From positions 915,859 to 979,858 of the forward strand of contig JAMPHF010000001.1 of the NCBI GenBank assembly GCA_023663525.1: 64,000 nucleotides of DNA, read 5' to 3'. This DNA comes from Bacteroides sp. GTDB lineage: Bacteria; Bacteroidota; Bacteroidia; Bacteroidales; Muribaculaceae. How positions within the stretch are numbered: the stretch's first letter is position 1; every line of letters starts with the position of its first letter. The translations under genes were made by a program, and so were the position numbers. The notes under the pieces were generated by a model, which saw only the letters and a list, made by a program, of their open reading frames with translations, had not been told where the DNA came from and did no database searches. Positions 45,683 through 54,776 of this stretch are shown piece after piece.

Positions 45683-45743
45683 GACAGAAGTACATAAGAA
45701 AACAGAATATTATAAGATCATCTGTTTCTTATGTACTTCTGTC
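45683..45743. terminator. Inverted repeat between convergent cydB and M18 peptidase genes
   Basis: A 19-bp perfect stem (45683-45701 with 45725-45743) is extended by four more pairs after a one-base bulge, with a 14-nt loop. A T-rich tail follows on the plus strand. It resembles in style the repeats at 7314-7429 and 18045-18161. Confidence 0.7.
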
Positions 45744-45765
45744 TTTTGTATTCTTACGGCTATTT

Positions 45766-47064
45766 TTAGAGATCAAAGAAGGTCTTAAATGCCTTGATGG
45801 TGTAGGCATGGTCTTTGGCTGCCATCGTCTCACGCACAGAGTGCATTGCCCAGATGGCCTCACCCATGTCAACCCCGCGAAGATCGATCTGCGAGGTCAG
45901 GATGTTGCCGAGAGTCGAGCCTCCTGCCACGTCACTGTGGTTGACGAAATACTGACACGGTACACTCGCCTTCTCACAGATGGACTTGAAAATGGCGGCA
46001 GACTCCGCATCGGTCATGTACTTGCAGTTGGCATTGATTTTGATGACCGGACCGCCACCGACCACAGGATGATTTGTCGGGTCATACTTCTCGGGATAGT
46101 TGGGATGATAGGCATGTGCATTGTCGGCCGACACCATGAACGATGAATCTATGCTGCGCAGATAGTCCTCATCGCTACCTCCGAGACACATCACTATGCG
46201 CCGCAACAACTGCATCAGCACCGGCGAGGCCGCGCCTTGCTTCGTCCCCGATCCCGTCTCCTCATTGTCGAAGATAGCCATCACACGCGTCTGGGCGGTG
46301 GACGACGTTTCGAGCAGAGCTGTCATTGCTCCGTGGGCCATGCTGAGGTCATCGAGCCGACCTGAAGTCAGGAACTCCTCATTGAGCCCGACGAGACATG
46401 CAGGTGTCGTGTCGTAAAGCGAAAGGTCGAAGTCGAGTATATCGCCCGTCTCACAACCGAGAGCATCGGCTATCGCGCGGAGAAGCAGATTGTCCTTCTC
46501 GGCAGCCTCCTTGACGATAGCGATTACCGGGAGCATGTCCTTCTGCTTTGACAGTGGATTGCCCTCGTTGACGGCACGGTTGAAATGGATGGCAAGATGG
46601 GGGATTGTGAGAAGCGGACGGTTGAATTTGACAATCTCAGTGCGTGGGTGAAGCGGATCGTCGCTGCGCAGCACCACGCGTCCTGCAAGCGAGAGCGGAC
46701 GGTCAAACCAAGTGTAGAGTATCGGCCCGCCATACACTTCAACGTTCAGCTTCACAACGCCGCCGTCAGAAATCATCTCGGCGTTAGGCTTCACGCGCAG
46801 ACAAGGCGAGTCTGAGTGGGCAGAAATGATGCGGAAACCGGCTGCCGGGCCTTCCGTCGAAACTACGAAAGCGAATATGGCACTCGAATTTTTGGTGACA
46901 TAATATTTACCTCCCACTTTGAGCGACCAAGCGTCGCGGGGGTCGAGACGCGTAAATCCGGCCTCGTCGAGCTGCCGGCTGATTGTGCGCACAGCGAGAA
47001 AATTGACAGGACTCTTGTCAAGAAACTCCATCAGGGAGCGGGCTATGACTTTAACTTCTTCCAT
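45766..47064 (-). CDS. M18 family aminopeptidase
   Basis: A 432-residue zinc aminopeptidase that removes N-terminal, often acidic, residues from peptides in the cytoplasm. Zinc-site segments are ISAHSDSPCLRVKP, FDNEETGSGTKQGAASPVL, FMVSADNAHAYHPNYPEKYD, and VNHSDVAGGSTLGNIL with ending ETMAAKDH. Length and order fit the family. It is a single-gene unit with a -7 box at 47156-47163. Confidence 0.94.
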   Translation of the reverse strand: MEEVKVIARSLMEFLDKSPVNFLAVRTISRQLDEAGFTRLDPRDAWSLKVGGKYYVTKNSSAIFAFVVSTEGPAAGFRIISAHSDSPCLRVKPNAEMISDGGVVKLNVEVYGGPILYTWFDRPLSLAGRVVLRSDDPLHPRTEIVKFNRPLLTIPHLAIHFNRAVNEGNPLSKQKDMLPVIAIVKEAAEKDNLLLRAIADALGCETGDILDFDLSLYDTTPACLVGLNEEFLTSGRLDDLSMAHGAMTALLETSSTAQTRVMAIFDNEETGSGTKQGAASPVLMQLLRRIVMCLGGSDEDYLRSIDSSFMVSADNAHAYHPNYPEKYDPTNHPVVGGGPVIKINANCKYMTDAESAAIFKSICEKASVPCQYFVNHSDVAGGSTLGNILTSQIDLRGVDMGEAIWAMHSVRETMAAKDHAYTIKAFKTFFDL

Positions 47065-47155
47065 GGTTGTATCTACTTGTTTGTATTATTAAATGGTATT
47101 AGAATGTGGCAAATTGCCTCCGCCGGTGGATTGGCTGCAATCTCTCCGACGAAGG

Positions 47156-47163
47156 CAAAGTTA
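47156..47163 (-). promoter_or_regulatory. -7 box for the M18 aminopeptidase gene
   Basis: On the minus strand TAACTTTG lies at 47163-47156, about 90 bp before the gene start. The -33 region has no clear match. Confidence 0.45.
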
Positions 47164-47217
47164 GTAAATCTGCGCGTAAAGATGGTGTCATTACGCAAAA
47201 TTTTCACCCGGAAAAAA

Positions 47218-48054
47218 TCAGAATCCCTGCTCAAACAGAGCTTTCACCGATGGACGCAGGAAGTGGTCAATCTCGTAGGGATAGATAGCCACATCAACCG
47301 CACCCATAGAGAACGGACCGATCTCGTATGGGTCATAATGGAAGTAGAGCACATTGCCGACTATGTAGGGATTGCCGGGATAGGTCAGTTGGCTGACAAA
47401 AACTCCGGCACGTTCGAGTCCCCTCACCGACACTCCGAGCTGACGGGCAAGCGCGTCGGTTATCAGCGGCATCACTGAATCGACCGGGGTTCCGGGAAGG
47501 AAAATATTGCTATTGTCAAGCACCTTCTTCTCCGTGAAATCATAGGTGAACGGACGGGTAAACGTCATTGGATGCGCGCCGCCGAGAAACGTCGAGCCGG
47601 TGATCTGATATGTCACCATCGATTCGTCGAGATCAATCACACCTGCGGTCACACCGCTGAAATATGTCATCGAATCCGGCGGGAGACTGTCAACGACCTC
47701 GATGTTGTTGGCACCGTCAATGATCGAAGTGTCATTGAGATAACTCTTGATTGCATCATGGATGGAAGTTGAGACAGTGTCGTTGTAGGCAATGCGAATG
47801 ATCGAGTCGCGGAGCACACTGATGTCATTTCCTCCCATTTTCTCCGGCCACTGGACTGAGGTTGACATTTCGAGATAGACAGTCCCATAGTCCGTCTCAA
47901 CGCGATAGTCCTTGTTGGCCGACAGCAATTTATGATTCACATCGAACTCAGTGATCACATTGCCGGCATCACCGTTGACCGCGTCTCTCCCCCCGCAGCC
48001 GGTCACCATCATGGCAACCAGCGGCAATCCAAAAAGATAGTAGCTGAATTTCAT
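47218..48054 (-). CDS. DUF3298/DUF4163 family lipoprotein (RsiV-like)
   Basis: A 278-residue lipoprotein (signal ending MMVTGCGGR) with a DUF4163-like N-domain and a C-terminal DUF3298 domain. The latter is recognised by TFLGGAHPMTFTRPFTYDF, LDNSNIFLPGT and YFHYDPYEIGPFSMGAVDVAIYPYE. The fold is shared with the Bacillus lysozyme sensor RsiV, but no sigma factor gene is nearby, so a sensing role is not supported here. Function unknown. Confidence 0.8.
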   Translation of the reverse strand: MKFSYYLFGLPLVAMMVTGCGGRDAVNGDAGNVITEFDVNHKLLSANKDYRVETDYGTVYLEMSTSVQWPEKMGGNDISVLRDSIIRIAYNDTVSTSIHDAIKSYLNDTSIIDGANNIEVVDSLPPDSMTYFSGVTAGVIDLDESMVTYQITGSTFLGGAHPMTFTRPFTYDFTEKKVLDNSNIFLPGTPVDSVMPLITDALARQLGVSVRGLERAGVFVSQLTYPGNPYIVGNVLYFHYDPYEIGPFSMGAVDVAIYPYEIDHFLRPSVKALFEQGF

Positions 48055-48461
48055 AATATTAACTTGAAATAGTTTATGTCGTTACGAGCATGTCTTTAAA
48101 AATCGCACCATATACTCCACTCTTAAATGAAAGGGGTTGTCCGTTTCAACTTTTGCCGTCAGACATGCTCTTGGAAATTTTCAGACCGCAAAATTGAGTA
48201 AAAAATTCCGTTTAGAGCTATAACATCACTACAACGTAACATGTTTGTAACATCTCAAAGTAAAATTCTAACCGCAAAACAGACCACCACAGAGCCGAAA
48301 AAGGTCAAAATCACGGTAAAACAGAGCCTCGTTAACATCTTTATACTTTTGAAGAGTGGAAAGTTGACAAAAAATTCTTAACTTTGCACCGCAAATGTAA
48401 AAAAACATCACATTTGCCCCTAAACAAGAAATTAATAATAACTTACCAATTTAAAAAAGCT
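48055..48461. other. Divergent region upstream of acpP
   Basis: No gene is seen in this AT-rich gap. It contains a 10-bp inverted repeat with distant arms (48086-48095 and 48161-48170) near the start of the DUF3298 gene and a -7 box TAACTTTG at 48380-48387 for acpP-fabF. Confidence 0.6.
48380..48387 (+). promoter_or_regulatory. -7 box for acpP-fabF
   Basis: TAACTTTG at 48380-48387 matches the -7 consensus and gives a leader of about 70 nt before acpP. The -33 match is poor. Confidence 0.5.
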
Positions 48462-48701
48462 ATGTCTGAAATTGCATCTCGAGTTAAAGCTATCATCGTT
48501 GATAAGCTCGGTGTTGACGAAAACGAAGTAACCGAAACCGCAGAATTCACTAAAGATCTTGGCGCAGACAGCCTCGACACCGTAGAACTCATCATGGAAT
48601 TTGAGAAAGAATTTGGCATCACTATTCCCGATGACCAGGCCGAGAAGATCAGCACCGTACAGAACGCTATCGAATACATCGAGGCCAACACCCAGAAGTA
48701 A
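48462..48701 (+). CDS. acpP: Acyl carrier protein
   Basis: Carries growing acyl chains on a 4'-phosphopantetheine arm. The 79-residue acidic protein has the attachment motif [20 protein letters not shown], with the modified Ser following Asp. The ATG at 48462 gives the standard N-terminus ([17 protein letters not shown]); the frame upstream is not conserved. It is followed by fabF, the usual pairing. Confidence 0.97.
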   Translation: MSEIASRVKAIIVDKLGVDENEVTETAEFTKDLGADSLDTVELIMEFEKEFGITIPDDQAEKISTVQNAIEYIEANTQK

Positions 48702-48887
48702 AAAATCCGGCATTCCGCAGGTCATCACGACCCGCGCTCTGACCGAGCCAACAAAGGCTCCCCACGCCAATCAAATTCAGCGCGGTGGAGCCTTCTTCTC
48801 AATTTATCCTCTCATCATCCCGATGAAGTGTGCAGCCACGGCTGTCGCACGCAAAGTCACTTTCACTAACCCACGTAATTATTGCCA

Positions 48888-50156
48888 ATGGAATTAAAGA
48901 GAGTAGTGGTGACCGGCCTCGGTGCCATCACCCCCATAGGCAACGATGTTGAGACTACATGGATCAACGCCGTAGCCGGCAAGAGTGGCGCCGCTCCTAT
49001 CACCCACTTCGACGCCTCAAAATTCAAAACCCAGTTTGCCTGCGAAGTCAAGGGTTATAATGCAAATGAACACTTCGACCGCAAAAAGCTCCGTCAGCTC
49101 GACCTCTATGCCCAGTATGGCATCGTTGCAGCCCGTCAGGCTGTCAGCGACTCCGGCATCGAGGAGGCTTCAAATCTCGATCGCAACCGTGTCGGCGTAA
49201 TCGTTGCAGCCGGTATCGGCGGTCTCCACACTTTTGAGGAGGAAGCCGGATATTATGCTGTCAACGGTGCTGAACAGGGTCCCAAATACAATCCTTTCTT
49301 CATCCCCAAGATGATCGCTGACATCGCTTCAGGCCACATCTCGATGGAATTCAATTTCCATGGTCCCAACTACGGTGTGGTTTCTGCCTGCGCTTCGTCA
49401 AACAACGCCATCATCGACGCTTTCAACCTCATCCGTCTCGGCAAGGCTGACGCTATCGTCACCGGCGGTGCCGAGGCTGCCATCTACCCCGCAGGCGTGG
49501 GCGGCTTCAACTCAATGCACGCGCTTTCAACCCGCAACGACTCACCCGAGACCGCTTCACGTCCCTTCAGCAAGTCGCGCGACGGCTTCGTGATGGGAGA
49601 GGGTTCGGTAGTTCTCGTGCTCGAAGAACTTGAACATGCCAAGGCTCGCGGCGCAAAAATCTATGCAGAGGTTGCAGGTGGAGGCATGAGTGCCGACGCA
49701 TATCACCTCACCGCCACTCATCCCGAAGGTCTCGGAGCAAAGCTCTCGATGGCCAATGCGCTTGAGGACGCAGGAATGACACCAGCCGACATTGACTATA
49801 TCAACGTACACGGCACGTCAACTCCCGTAGGCGACATCTCCGAGGTCAAGGCTATCGTTGAACTTTTCGGCGACCAGGCTCACAAGCTCAACATCAGCTC
49901 AACCAAGTCAATGACAGGACACCTCCTCGGTGCCACCGGCGCACTCGAAGCAATGTTCTCAGTCCTCGCTGTCAAGAACGACATTGTTCCCCCGACCATC
50001 AACCATGAGGAGGGCGATGAGGATGAAAATATCGACTATACCCTCAACTTCACTTTCAACAAGGCCGAGAACCGTCCCGTCCGTGCCGCCCTCTCCAACT
50101 CCTTCGGATTCGGTGGTCACAATGCGACTGTGATCGTCAAGAAGTACGAGGAATAA
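48888..50156 (+). CDS. fabF: Beta-ketoacyl-ACP synthase II
   Basis: Elongates fatty acids by condensing acyl-ACP with malonyl-ACP. The 422-residue protein begins MELKRVVVTGLGAITPIG and has the catalytic Cys in GVVSACASSNNAI, with His residues in NVHGTSTPVGD and TKSMTGHLLGA and the end NSFGFGGHNATVI. A TTG at 48882 would add two residues; the ATG is preferred. A gap of 186 bp separates it from acpP. Confidence 0.97.
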   Translation: MELKRVVVTGLGAITPIGNDVETTWINAVAGKSGAAPITHFDASKFKTQFACEVKGYNANEHFDRKKLRQLDLYAQYGIVAARQAVSDSGIEEASNLDRNRVGVIVAAGIGGLHTFEEEAGYYAVNGAEQGPKYNPFFIPKMIADIASGHISMEFNFHGPNYGVVSACASSNNAIIDAFNLIRLGKADAIVTGGAEAAIYPAGVGGFNSMHALSTRNDSPETASRPFSKSRDGFVMGEGSVVLVLEELEHAKARGAKIYAEVAGGGMSADAYHLTATHPEGLGAKLSMANALEDAGMTPADIDYINVHGTSTPVGDISEVKAIVELFGDQAHKLNISSTKSMTGHLLGATGALEAMFSVLAVKNDIVPPTINHEEGDEDENIDYTLNFTFNKAENRPVRAALSNSFGFGGHNATVIVKKYEE

Positions 50157-50187
50157 TCTGAATTTCTCAAAACAAGCCATAGCCATC

Positions 50188-50226
50188 GGAGGCGTGCGGT
50201 CAAATGAAACCGCACGCCTCCTTTTG
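50188..50226 (+). terminator. Terminator after fabF
   Basis: GGAGGCGTGCGGT at 50188-50200 pairs perfectly with 50209-50221, followed by TTTTG. Confidence 0.8.
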
Positions 50227-50298
50227 CATAATATTGCCCCACCATCTATCGGGAACAATGGCATTTGCACGCAGCCGGAGAGATTGCACATACAGCAT

Positions 50299-50347
50299 AA
50301 GAAACAGCGGATTTTCAGATGACATTTCTGAAAATCCCCTGTTTCTT
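50299..50347. terminator. Terminator-like hairpin before the convergent GH28 gene
   Basis: A 21-bp stem with one mismatch (50299-50319 with 50327-50347) closes on a 7-nt loop. It lies between the fabF terminator and the end of the GH28 gene and may serve the minus-strand transcript. Confidence 0.65.
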
Positions 50348-50392
50348 GAGGATGTCTGATCCACTCAAATTCCCGAGAGCGGATTGCAAGCC

Positions 50393-51841
50393 TTATTTCA
50401 TTGTATTACCGTTGATTTTGAGGTTGGTGAAACGCACATCGGCTGCCTGACCATTGAGCAGGAACGCACCCTTCTCAACTCCGTCAAACTTGGAATTTTT
50501 CACCTCGATGTTGCTGACATTGCAGCGGTCATCGTATGCATCAATGTAGACTCCATACTGGCTCTTGTTGCAGTTGACATTGTCGAGATAGACATTGCGG
50601 ACAATCGGAGCGTAGGAGCGGTCGCAGATTTCCTTCTGGTCATAGATGAGGTTGATCTTGAGGACAGCTTCCTTGCACTGACCGACCTCGACGTTGCGGA
50701 CGTAGACATTCTCGATGATACCACCACGGCAGTTGCTGGTCTTGATGCGGATCACACGTTCGAGGAGCGGTGAACTCATCTGGCAGTTCTCCACGAAAAG
50801 ATTGCGGTAGCCACCGGAAATTTCGCTTCCGACCACGACACCTCCATGACCGTTCTTCATCTGGCAATTGCGCACGATGATGTTCTCCGACGGGCGGCCG
50901 TCGCGACCGTCACGGTTACGTCCACTCTTGATTGCGATGCAGTCATCACCAGTGTCAAAGTAGCAGCCTTCAATCAGCACATTCTTACATGCGTCGGGAT
51001 CACAGCCATCGCCGTTAGGACCATCGTTCTGCACATGGACGTTGCGGACAGTGACATTGTCGCAGAGAGCGGGATGAATCACCCAGAACGGGGCGCGGAG
51101 CATAGTGACACCCTCGATGAGCACATTCTTGCACATCATCGGGTTGACGAGCTGCACTCGCATTCCGTAGCCGTCGCCCAGACGACGCTGCTCGACCGGC
51201 ACACCTTTCTCATTCCATTCAAGAAGCAACGGACGGCCGATGCGCTGCGAGATTTTGCCTTCCTCCCAGCCGTAGTGCTTTGCGCCACACATCGCCCACC
51301 AGTTGCTGCGGTCAGCTCCACCGTCAAGAGTACCCTTGCCGGTGATAGCAATGTTCTCCTGCTGATAGGCGTAGACCATAGGCTGATAGTTGTAGCACTC
51401 CACACCTTCCCAACGGGTGTGCACGAGCGGATACTCCTTGAGATCGGGAGTGAAAAGCAGTGTCGCTCCCTCCTCAAGATAGAGATTCACGTTGCTTTTG
51501 AGCGTGATAGGGCCTGTGAGCCAAGTTCCTGCCGGAATGACCACACGACCTCCGCCCTCTCGCGAACAGCGGTCAATGACGCTGTTGATGAGTTCGGTGT
51601 AGAGATAGCCCTCGGTCTTCGACTGTTTTCCATATTTGAAAATCGGATAGTCCTTGTCACGGAAAGCCGGAAGCTGGACTGACTTCTCGATTTCAGGATA
51701 TAGTTCATTCCAAACCTTGTTGACCTGCTCAGTTCTCGCAGCCGCCTTCTCTTTGGCGTTCATGGATTGCGCCGAGATTGCTGTCGGAGTTCCAAGCCCG
51801 ACCGCAAACGCCAGCATCAATGTGATGAATGATTTTTTCAT
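50393..51841 (-). CDS. Polygalacturonase-type glycoside hydrolase, family GH28
   Basis: Hydrolyses galacturonan in pectin. The 482-residue protein has a signal peptide (AISAQ) and a right-handed beta-helix. All GH28 catalytic motifs are present: NDGPNGDGCDPD, DTGDDCIAIKSGR, GHGGVVVGSE and RVIRIKTSN. No lipobox is seen, which suggests a periplasmic exo-type enzyme acting on oligogalacturonides. It lies 48 bp downstream of the nitroreductase gene, with a -7 box (51880-51887) in the gap. A CE8 pectinesterase is 6 kb away. Confidence 0.93.
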   Translation of the reverse strand: MKKSFITLMLAFAVGLGTPTAISAQSMNAKEKAAARTEQVNKVWNELYPEIEKSVQLPAFRDKDYPIFKYGKQSKTEGYLYTELINSVIDRCSREGGGRVVIPAGTWLTGPITLKSNVNLYLEEGATLLFTPDLKEYPLVHTRWEGVECYNYQPMVYAYQQENIAITGKGTLDGGADRSNWWAMCGAKHYGWEEGKISQRIGRPLLLEWNEKGVPVEQRRLGDGYGMRVQLVNPMMCKNVLIEGVTMLRAPFWVIHPALCDNVTVRNVHVQNDGPNGDGCDPDACKNVLIEGCYFDTGDDCIAIKSGRNRDGRDGRPSENIIVRNCQMKNGHGGVVVGSEISGGYRNLFVENCQMSSPLLERVIRIKTSNCRGGIIENVYVRNVEVGQCKEAVLKINLIYDQKEICDRSYAPIVRNVYLDNVNCNKSQYGVYIDAYDDRCNVSNIEVKNSKFDGVEKGAFLLNGQAADVRFTNLKINGNTMK

Positions 51842-51879
51842 GGTTTGTTTCGTTACTGTGTATGGGTTAAATGATTATA

Positions 51880-51887
51880 CAAACATA
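51880..51887 (-). promoter_or_regulatory. -7 box for the GH28 gene
   Basis: On the minus strand TATGTTTG lies at 51887-51880, just after the stop of the nitroreductase gene. No good -33 box is visible. Confidence 0.4.
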
Positions 51888-51889
51888 GA

Positions 51890-52516
51890 TTACCACTTGT
51901 TGTAGTGGACATTGTCGGCCTTATACTTATCCTTTGGCTCCTGGGGGCCGTTGGGATAGCCCAGCATGACAACGCTCAGAGGCATGATGGAATCAGGTAT
52001 GGCAAATGTGGTCTTCACCTTCTCCACACGCTCCGTGATGGGATAGCAGCCACACCACACGGCTCCGAGACCGACAGCGTGGGCGGCAAGGAGGATGTTT
52101 TCGGTCGCTGCCGAACAATCCTGCGCCCAATAGTCCTTACCCTCTCCGGGGAACACGTTGGTGAGATCGCCACAGACCACGATGGCCGCCTGAGCCTTGG
52201 CAGCGGGTCGCCAATTGCCCTCGGCGAGACTGTCGAGGAGCGCGCGCTCATTGACCACGATGAATTTCCAAGGCTGCTTGTTGCCTGCGGTCGGAGCAGC
52301 CATACCTGCGCGGAGCAGGGTGTCGATCGTGGCTTCGGAAATCGGTTGCGTAGTGTAGTCGCGCACACTTGTGCGTGTCATTATATTGGCGATCGCACAA
52401 TCGGTGCTGTTAGCCGCATTTCCCTCAGTTGATGCGGGAGTGGAACACGAGGTGAAAGCGACTGTGAGTGAAAACGTAATCGCTGCGACCGATGGTAGAA
52501 TCTGGAATCGTGTCAT
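51890..52516 (-). CDS. Nitroreductase family lipoprotein
   Basis: A 208-residue FMN-dependent nitroreductase-fold protein with a lipoprotein signal (TVAFTSCSTP). The fold is recognised by TRTSVRDYTTQPISEATID, RAGMAAPTAGNKQPWKFIVV, SAATENILLAAHAVGLGAVW and a C-terminal VVMLGYPNGPQEPKDKY. Exported, lipid-anchored nitroreductases occur in Bacteroidota, but their substrates are unknown. The complete FMN-contact segments argue for an active flavoprotein. Confidence 0.88.
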   Translation of the reverse strand: MTRFQILPSVAAITFSLTVAFTSCSTPASTEGNAANSTDCAIANIMTRTSVRDYTTQPISEATIDTLLRAGMAAPTAGNKQPWKFIVVNERALLDSLAEGNWRPAAKAQAAIVVCGDLTNVFPGEGKDYWAQDCSAATENILLAAHAVGLGAVWCGCYPITERVEKVKTTFAIPDSIMPLSVVMLGYPNGPQEPKDKYKADNVHYNKW

Positions 52517-52588
52517 GATTTTTTATATTCGTTTTTGGGTTAGTTGACGTGAGAAAAAAAGCAGTCGGTACGTATGGACTGTACCATT

Positions 52589-52993
52589 CTAAAGGTAGTC
52601 GAGCCTGACGATTACCGGACGAGTCCCGTCGGGGCAGGCTATGACGGAGGTCTTACCGCTCAATGCTGACCGGCAGTCGGCGCTCGACGTTGACGAGTGG
52701 CATATCATATCCCACAACATCGGGCAGAAGCCCTGCGGACATCCTCTGCCCGGCTCAATGATGAACTCATCACCACTGTTGAGCAGTGAGCATGGGCCGG
52801 TGTCAGGATCATCAAGGTAGAGAGCCTGGAGATCGAGATGACACTCCCGCCTCAGCACCGTGGCGCGACACCGGAAGCGAAGCCCCGCCCGATTGCCGGA
52901 TGCGGACAGCTCACCGGCCTTGAGCGGAAGATTGCCGAGACCGATTGCTCCGATTGCCATTGATGCTATTTTACAGAAATGTCTGCGATCCAT
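52589..52993 (-). CDS. TIGR04076-like protein with Tat-type signal
   Basis: A 134-residue protein. It starts MDRRHFCKIASMAIGAIGLG, a twin-arginine-type signal, so the ATG at 52993 is preferred over an upstream one at 53047. The mature part resembles the TIGR04076 family: SGDEFIIEPGRGCPQGFCPM in the middle and the end ACPDGTRPVIVRL. Several Cys residues (in CRATVLRREC, PCSLL, GCPQGFC, ADCRS, ACPDG) suggest a metal or disulfide site. Function is unknown. Confidence 0.65.
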   Translation of the reverse strand: MDRRHFCKIASMAIGAIGLGNLPLKAGELSASGNRAGLRFRCRATVLRRECHLDLQALYLDDPDTGPCSLLNSGDEFIIEPGRGCPQGFCPMLWDMICHSSTSSADCRSALSGKTSVIACPDGTRPVIVRLDYL

Positions 52994-53070
52994 AACATAG
53001 GCAAAGGTAGGCATTTCGCGGAAACTTTCAGCCGGGAGGAGATACAAAAATCGAAAAATTTAGAAATTTA

Positions 53071-53102
53071 TTTTTCTATGACAGAAAAAAGCTATAAATT
53101 TG
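53071..53102 (+). promoter_or_regulatory. Promoter of the tRNA-Gly gene
   Basis: A -33-like TTTT at 53071-53074 and a -7 TAAATTTG at 53095-53102 are spaced by 20 bp. Transcription would start about 10 bp before the tRNA. Confidence 0.6.
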
Positions 53103-53120
53103 TGTCGTGAAATCAGGAAT

Positions 53121-53196
53121 GCGACAGTAGCTCAGTTGGTAGAGCATCAGCTTCCCAAGCTGAGGGTCGCGGGTTCGAGCCCCGTTTGTCGCTCCA
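53121..53196 (+). tRNA. tRNA-Gly (anticodon CCC)
   Basis: A full cloverleaf is visible: acceptor stem 53121-53127 with 53186-53192 (one G-U pair), D arm 53130-53145, anticodon stem TCAGC/GCTGA with loop TTCCCAA and anticodon CCC at 53154-53156, and T arm with TTCGAGC. The discriminator is 53193 and the CCA end is encoded at 53194-53196. It reads GGG glycine codons and is a lone gene. Confidence 0.96.
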
Positions 53197-53201
53197 AGGC
53201 G

Positions 53202-53244
53202 AAAAAACTCGGAATGAGGTCTCTTGCTTCATTCCGAGTTTTTT
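53202..53244 (+). terminator. Terminator after tRNA-Gly
   Basis: A 16-bp perfect stem with A-run and T-run ends (53202-53217 with 53229-53244) encloses an 11-nt loop. The T-run is part of the stem, so it can act for both strands, also ending the MATE gene transcript. Confidence 0.88.
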
Positions 53245-53273
53245 ATGGTTATATATGGAGCCCGATGTTCACG

Positions 53274-54665
53274 CTATTGCTCTTTGGCTTGCGCGTTCAG
53301 CTCCATACGGCGCATTGTGTGCCTCATCCACCACCAGAGGGTCACTAATGCAACCACAAAGGCTATGAAATCAGACCCCGCCATCGAGGCCCACACACCG
53401 TCAATACCCCAGTAGCGCGGGAGGAAAATGAGGAAGGGGATGAGAAAGAGAAGCTGACGTGTCAGGGAGAGGAATATCGACATCTGCGGCTTGCCCACAC
53501 TCTGGAAGAAGTTTTGAATCACAATCTGACAGCCGACCACAGGATAGGCTATGAAATAGATTCGGAAGCCGTCGCGGGCTATGCGTATGAGCGTCGAATC
53601 AGTGGTGAACAATGCGGAGACCGTGTCAGGGAAGCCCTCGCTGATGATCCATCCTACCGAGGTTATGACCACGCCGATCCAAATGCCAAGACGGAACACC
53701 TGCTTCACGCGGGTGAAGTGGTTCGCGCCGATATTGTAGCCCAAAATCGGCTGCATACCCTGGGTGACACCGAACACAATCATGACGAAAAACATTGTGG
53801 TTCGGTTCACGATACCGTAGGCACCCACCGCAAGGTTGCCATCGGCACCGCCATAGTCGAGCAAGGCGCGGTTTATGAAAATCACGACCACACAGGCGCA
53901 TATATTCATCAGGAATGGTGACAGACCAATGGCATAGATGCGTCTAACGATGGACCATGAGAGCCACTTGCTTCCGCGCTGGAAATGGATGGAACTTTTT
54001 GACGACAGAAAATGGCTGAGCACCCACACGAAAGCCGAGAACTGTCCTGCGACAGTCGCCAAGGCCGCACCGCGTATGCCCCAGTCAAGCACAAAGATGA
54101 AAATCGGGGCAAGCACAAGGTTGACAACGACTGAAATCAGTGCCGAAACCATAGCCTTGCGCGGATAGCCCGTGGCCCTCATCAGATTGTTGAGACCGAT
54201 AAAAACGTAGGCTATCGGCGTTCCGAACAGAATCACTTCCATGAACTCCTTGGCATAGCTGACAGTGTCGGCGGTCGCGCCGAAAAACATCAATATCGGT
54301 TCAAGAAATACAAGTGTCAGTCCCCCGAACACCACCGAGTGGATGAGACACAGGCTCATGACATTGCTGACCACATCAGTGGCACGCGAATAGTTTTTCT
54401 GCCCGAGGAAGATGGATACAATTGTGGCACCGCCGGCGGCAATGAGCATACAGAATGCAGCCACAAGGTTCATCAGAGGGAATGTGATGGCAAGACCGGC
54501 TATGGCCATCGGGCCGACACCGCGTCCGATGAAGATGCTGTCGATGATGTTATAGAGTGAGGTGGCCACACTCGCGATTATGGCCGGTATGGAGTATTGA
54601 GCCAGAAGTCTACCTACTGACTTGACACCCAAATCTTCGGTGGATGTACTTGCTGTTACTGCCAT
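53274..54665 (-). CDS. MATE family multidrug efflux transporter
   Basis: A 463-residue inner-membrane protein with 12 predicted helices that exports drugs or metabolites by sodium or proton antiport. Typical segments are SIPAIIASVATSLYNIIDSIFIGRGVG and PIAYVFIGLNNLMRATGYPRKAM in the first half and GVTQGMQPILGYNIGANH in the second, the last matching the MATE repeat signature. Substrate unknown. It is followed upstream by an MFS gene on the same strand with about 110 bp between. Confidence 0.92.
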   Translation of the reverse strand: MAVTASTSTEDLGVKSVGRLLAQYSIPAIIASVATSLYNIIDSIFIGRGVGPMAIAGLAITFPLMNLVAAFCMLIAAGGATIVSIFLGQKNYSRATDVVSNVMSLCLIHSVVFGGLTLVFLEPILMFFGATADTVSYAKEFMEVILFGTPIAYVFIGLNNLMRATGYPRKAMVSALISVVVNLVLAPIFIFVLDWGIRGAALATVAGQFSAFVWVLSHFLSSKSSIHFQRGSKWLSWSIVRRIYAIGLSPFLMNICACVVVIFINRALLDYGGADGNLAVGAYGIVNRTTMFFVMIVFGVTQGMQPILGYNIGANHFTRVKQVFRLGIWIGVVITSVGWIISEGFPDTVSALFTTDSTLIRIARDGFRIYFIAYPVVGCQIVIQNFFQSVGKPQMSIFLSLTRQLLFLIPFLIFLPRYWGIDGVWASMAGSDFIAFVVALVTLWWWMRHTMRRMELNAQAKEQ

Positions 54666-54776
54666 ATCAAATTTCCCTTTCTTATATATTGATGCGTGAG
54701 TCGATGAAGATTGTATCTCATAGTATAACCCTCCATTATCGGCGGTTGTTCACGTCCATTGTAGGGTAGTTGTGGT

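Noticed and set aside
46816..47478. Open frame of 220 codons on the plus strand
   Set aside because: It covers the antisense of the M18 peptidase 5' part, the M18 promoter and the end of the DUF3298 gene, which is not a plausible gene layout.
50846..51682. Open frame of 278 codons on the plus strand
   Set aside because: It is the antisense of the GH28 gene, whose catalytic motifs are all intact on the other strand.
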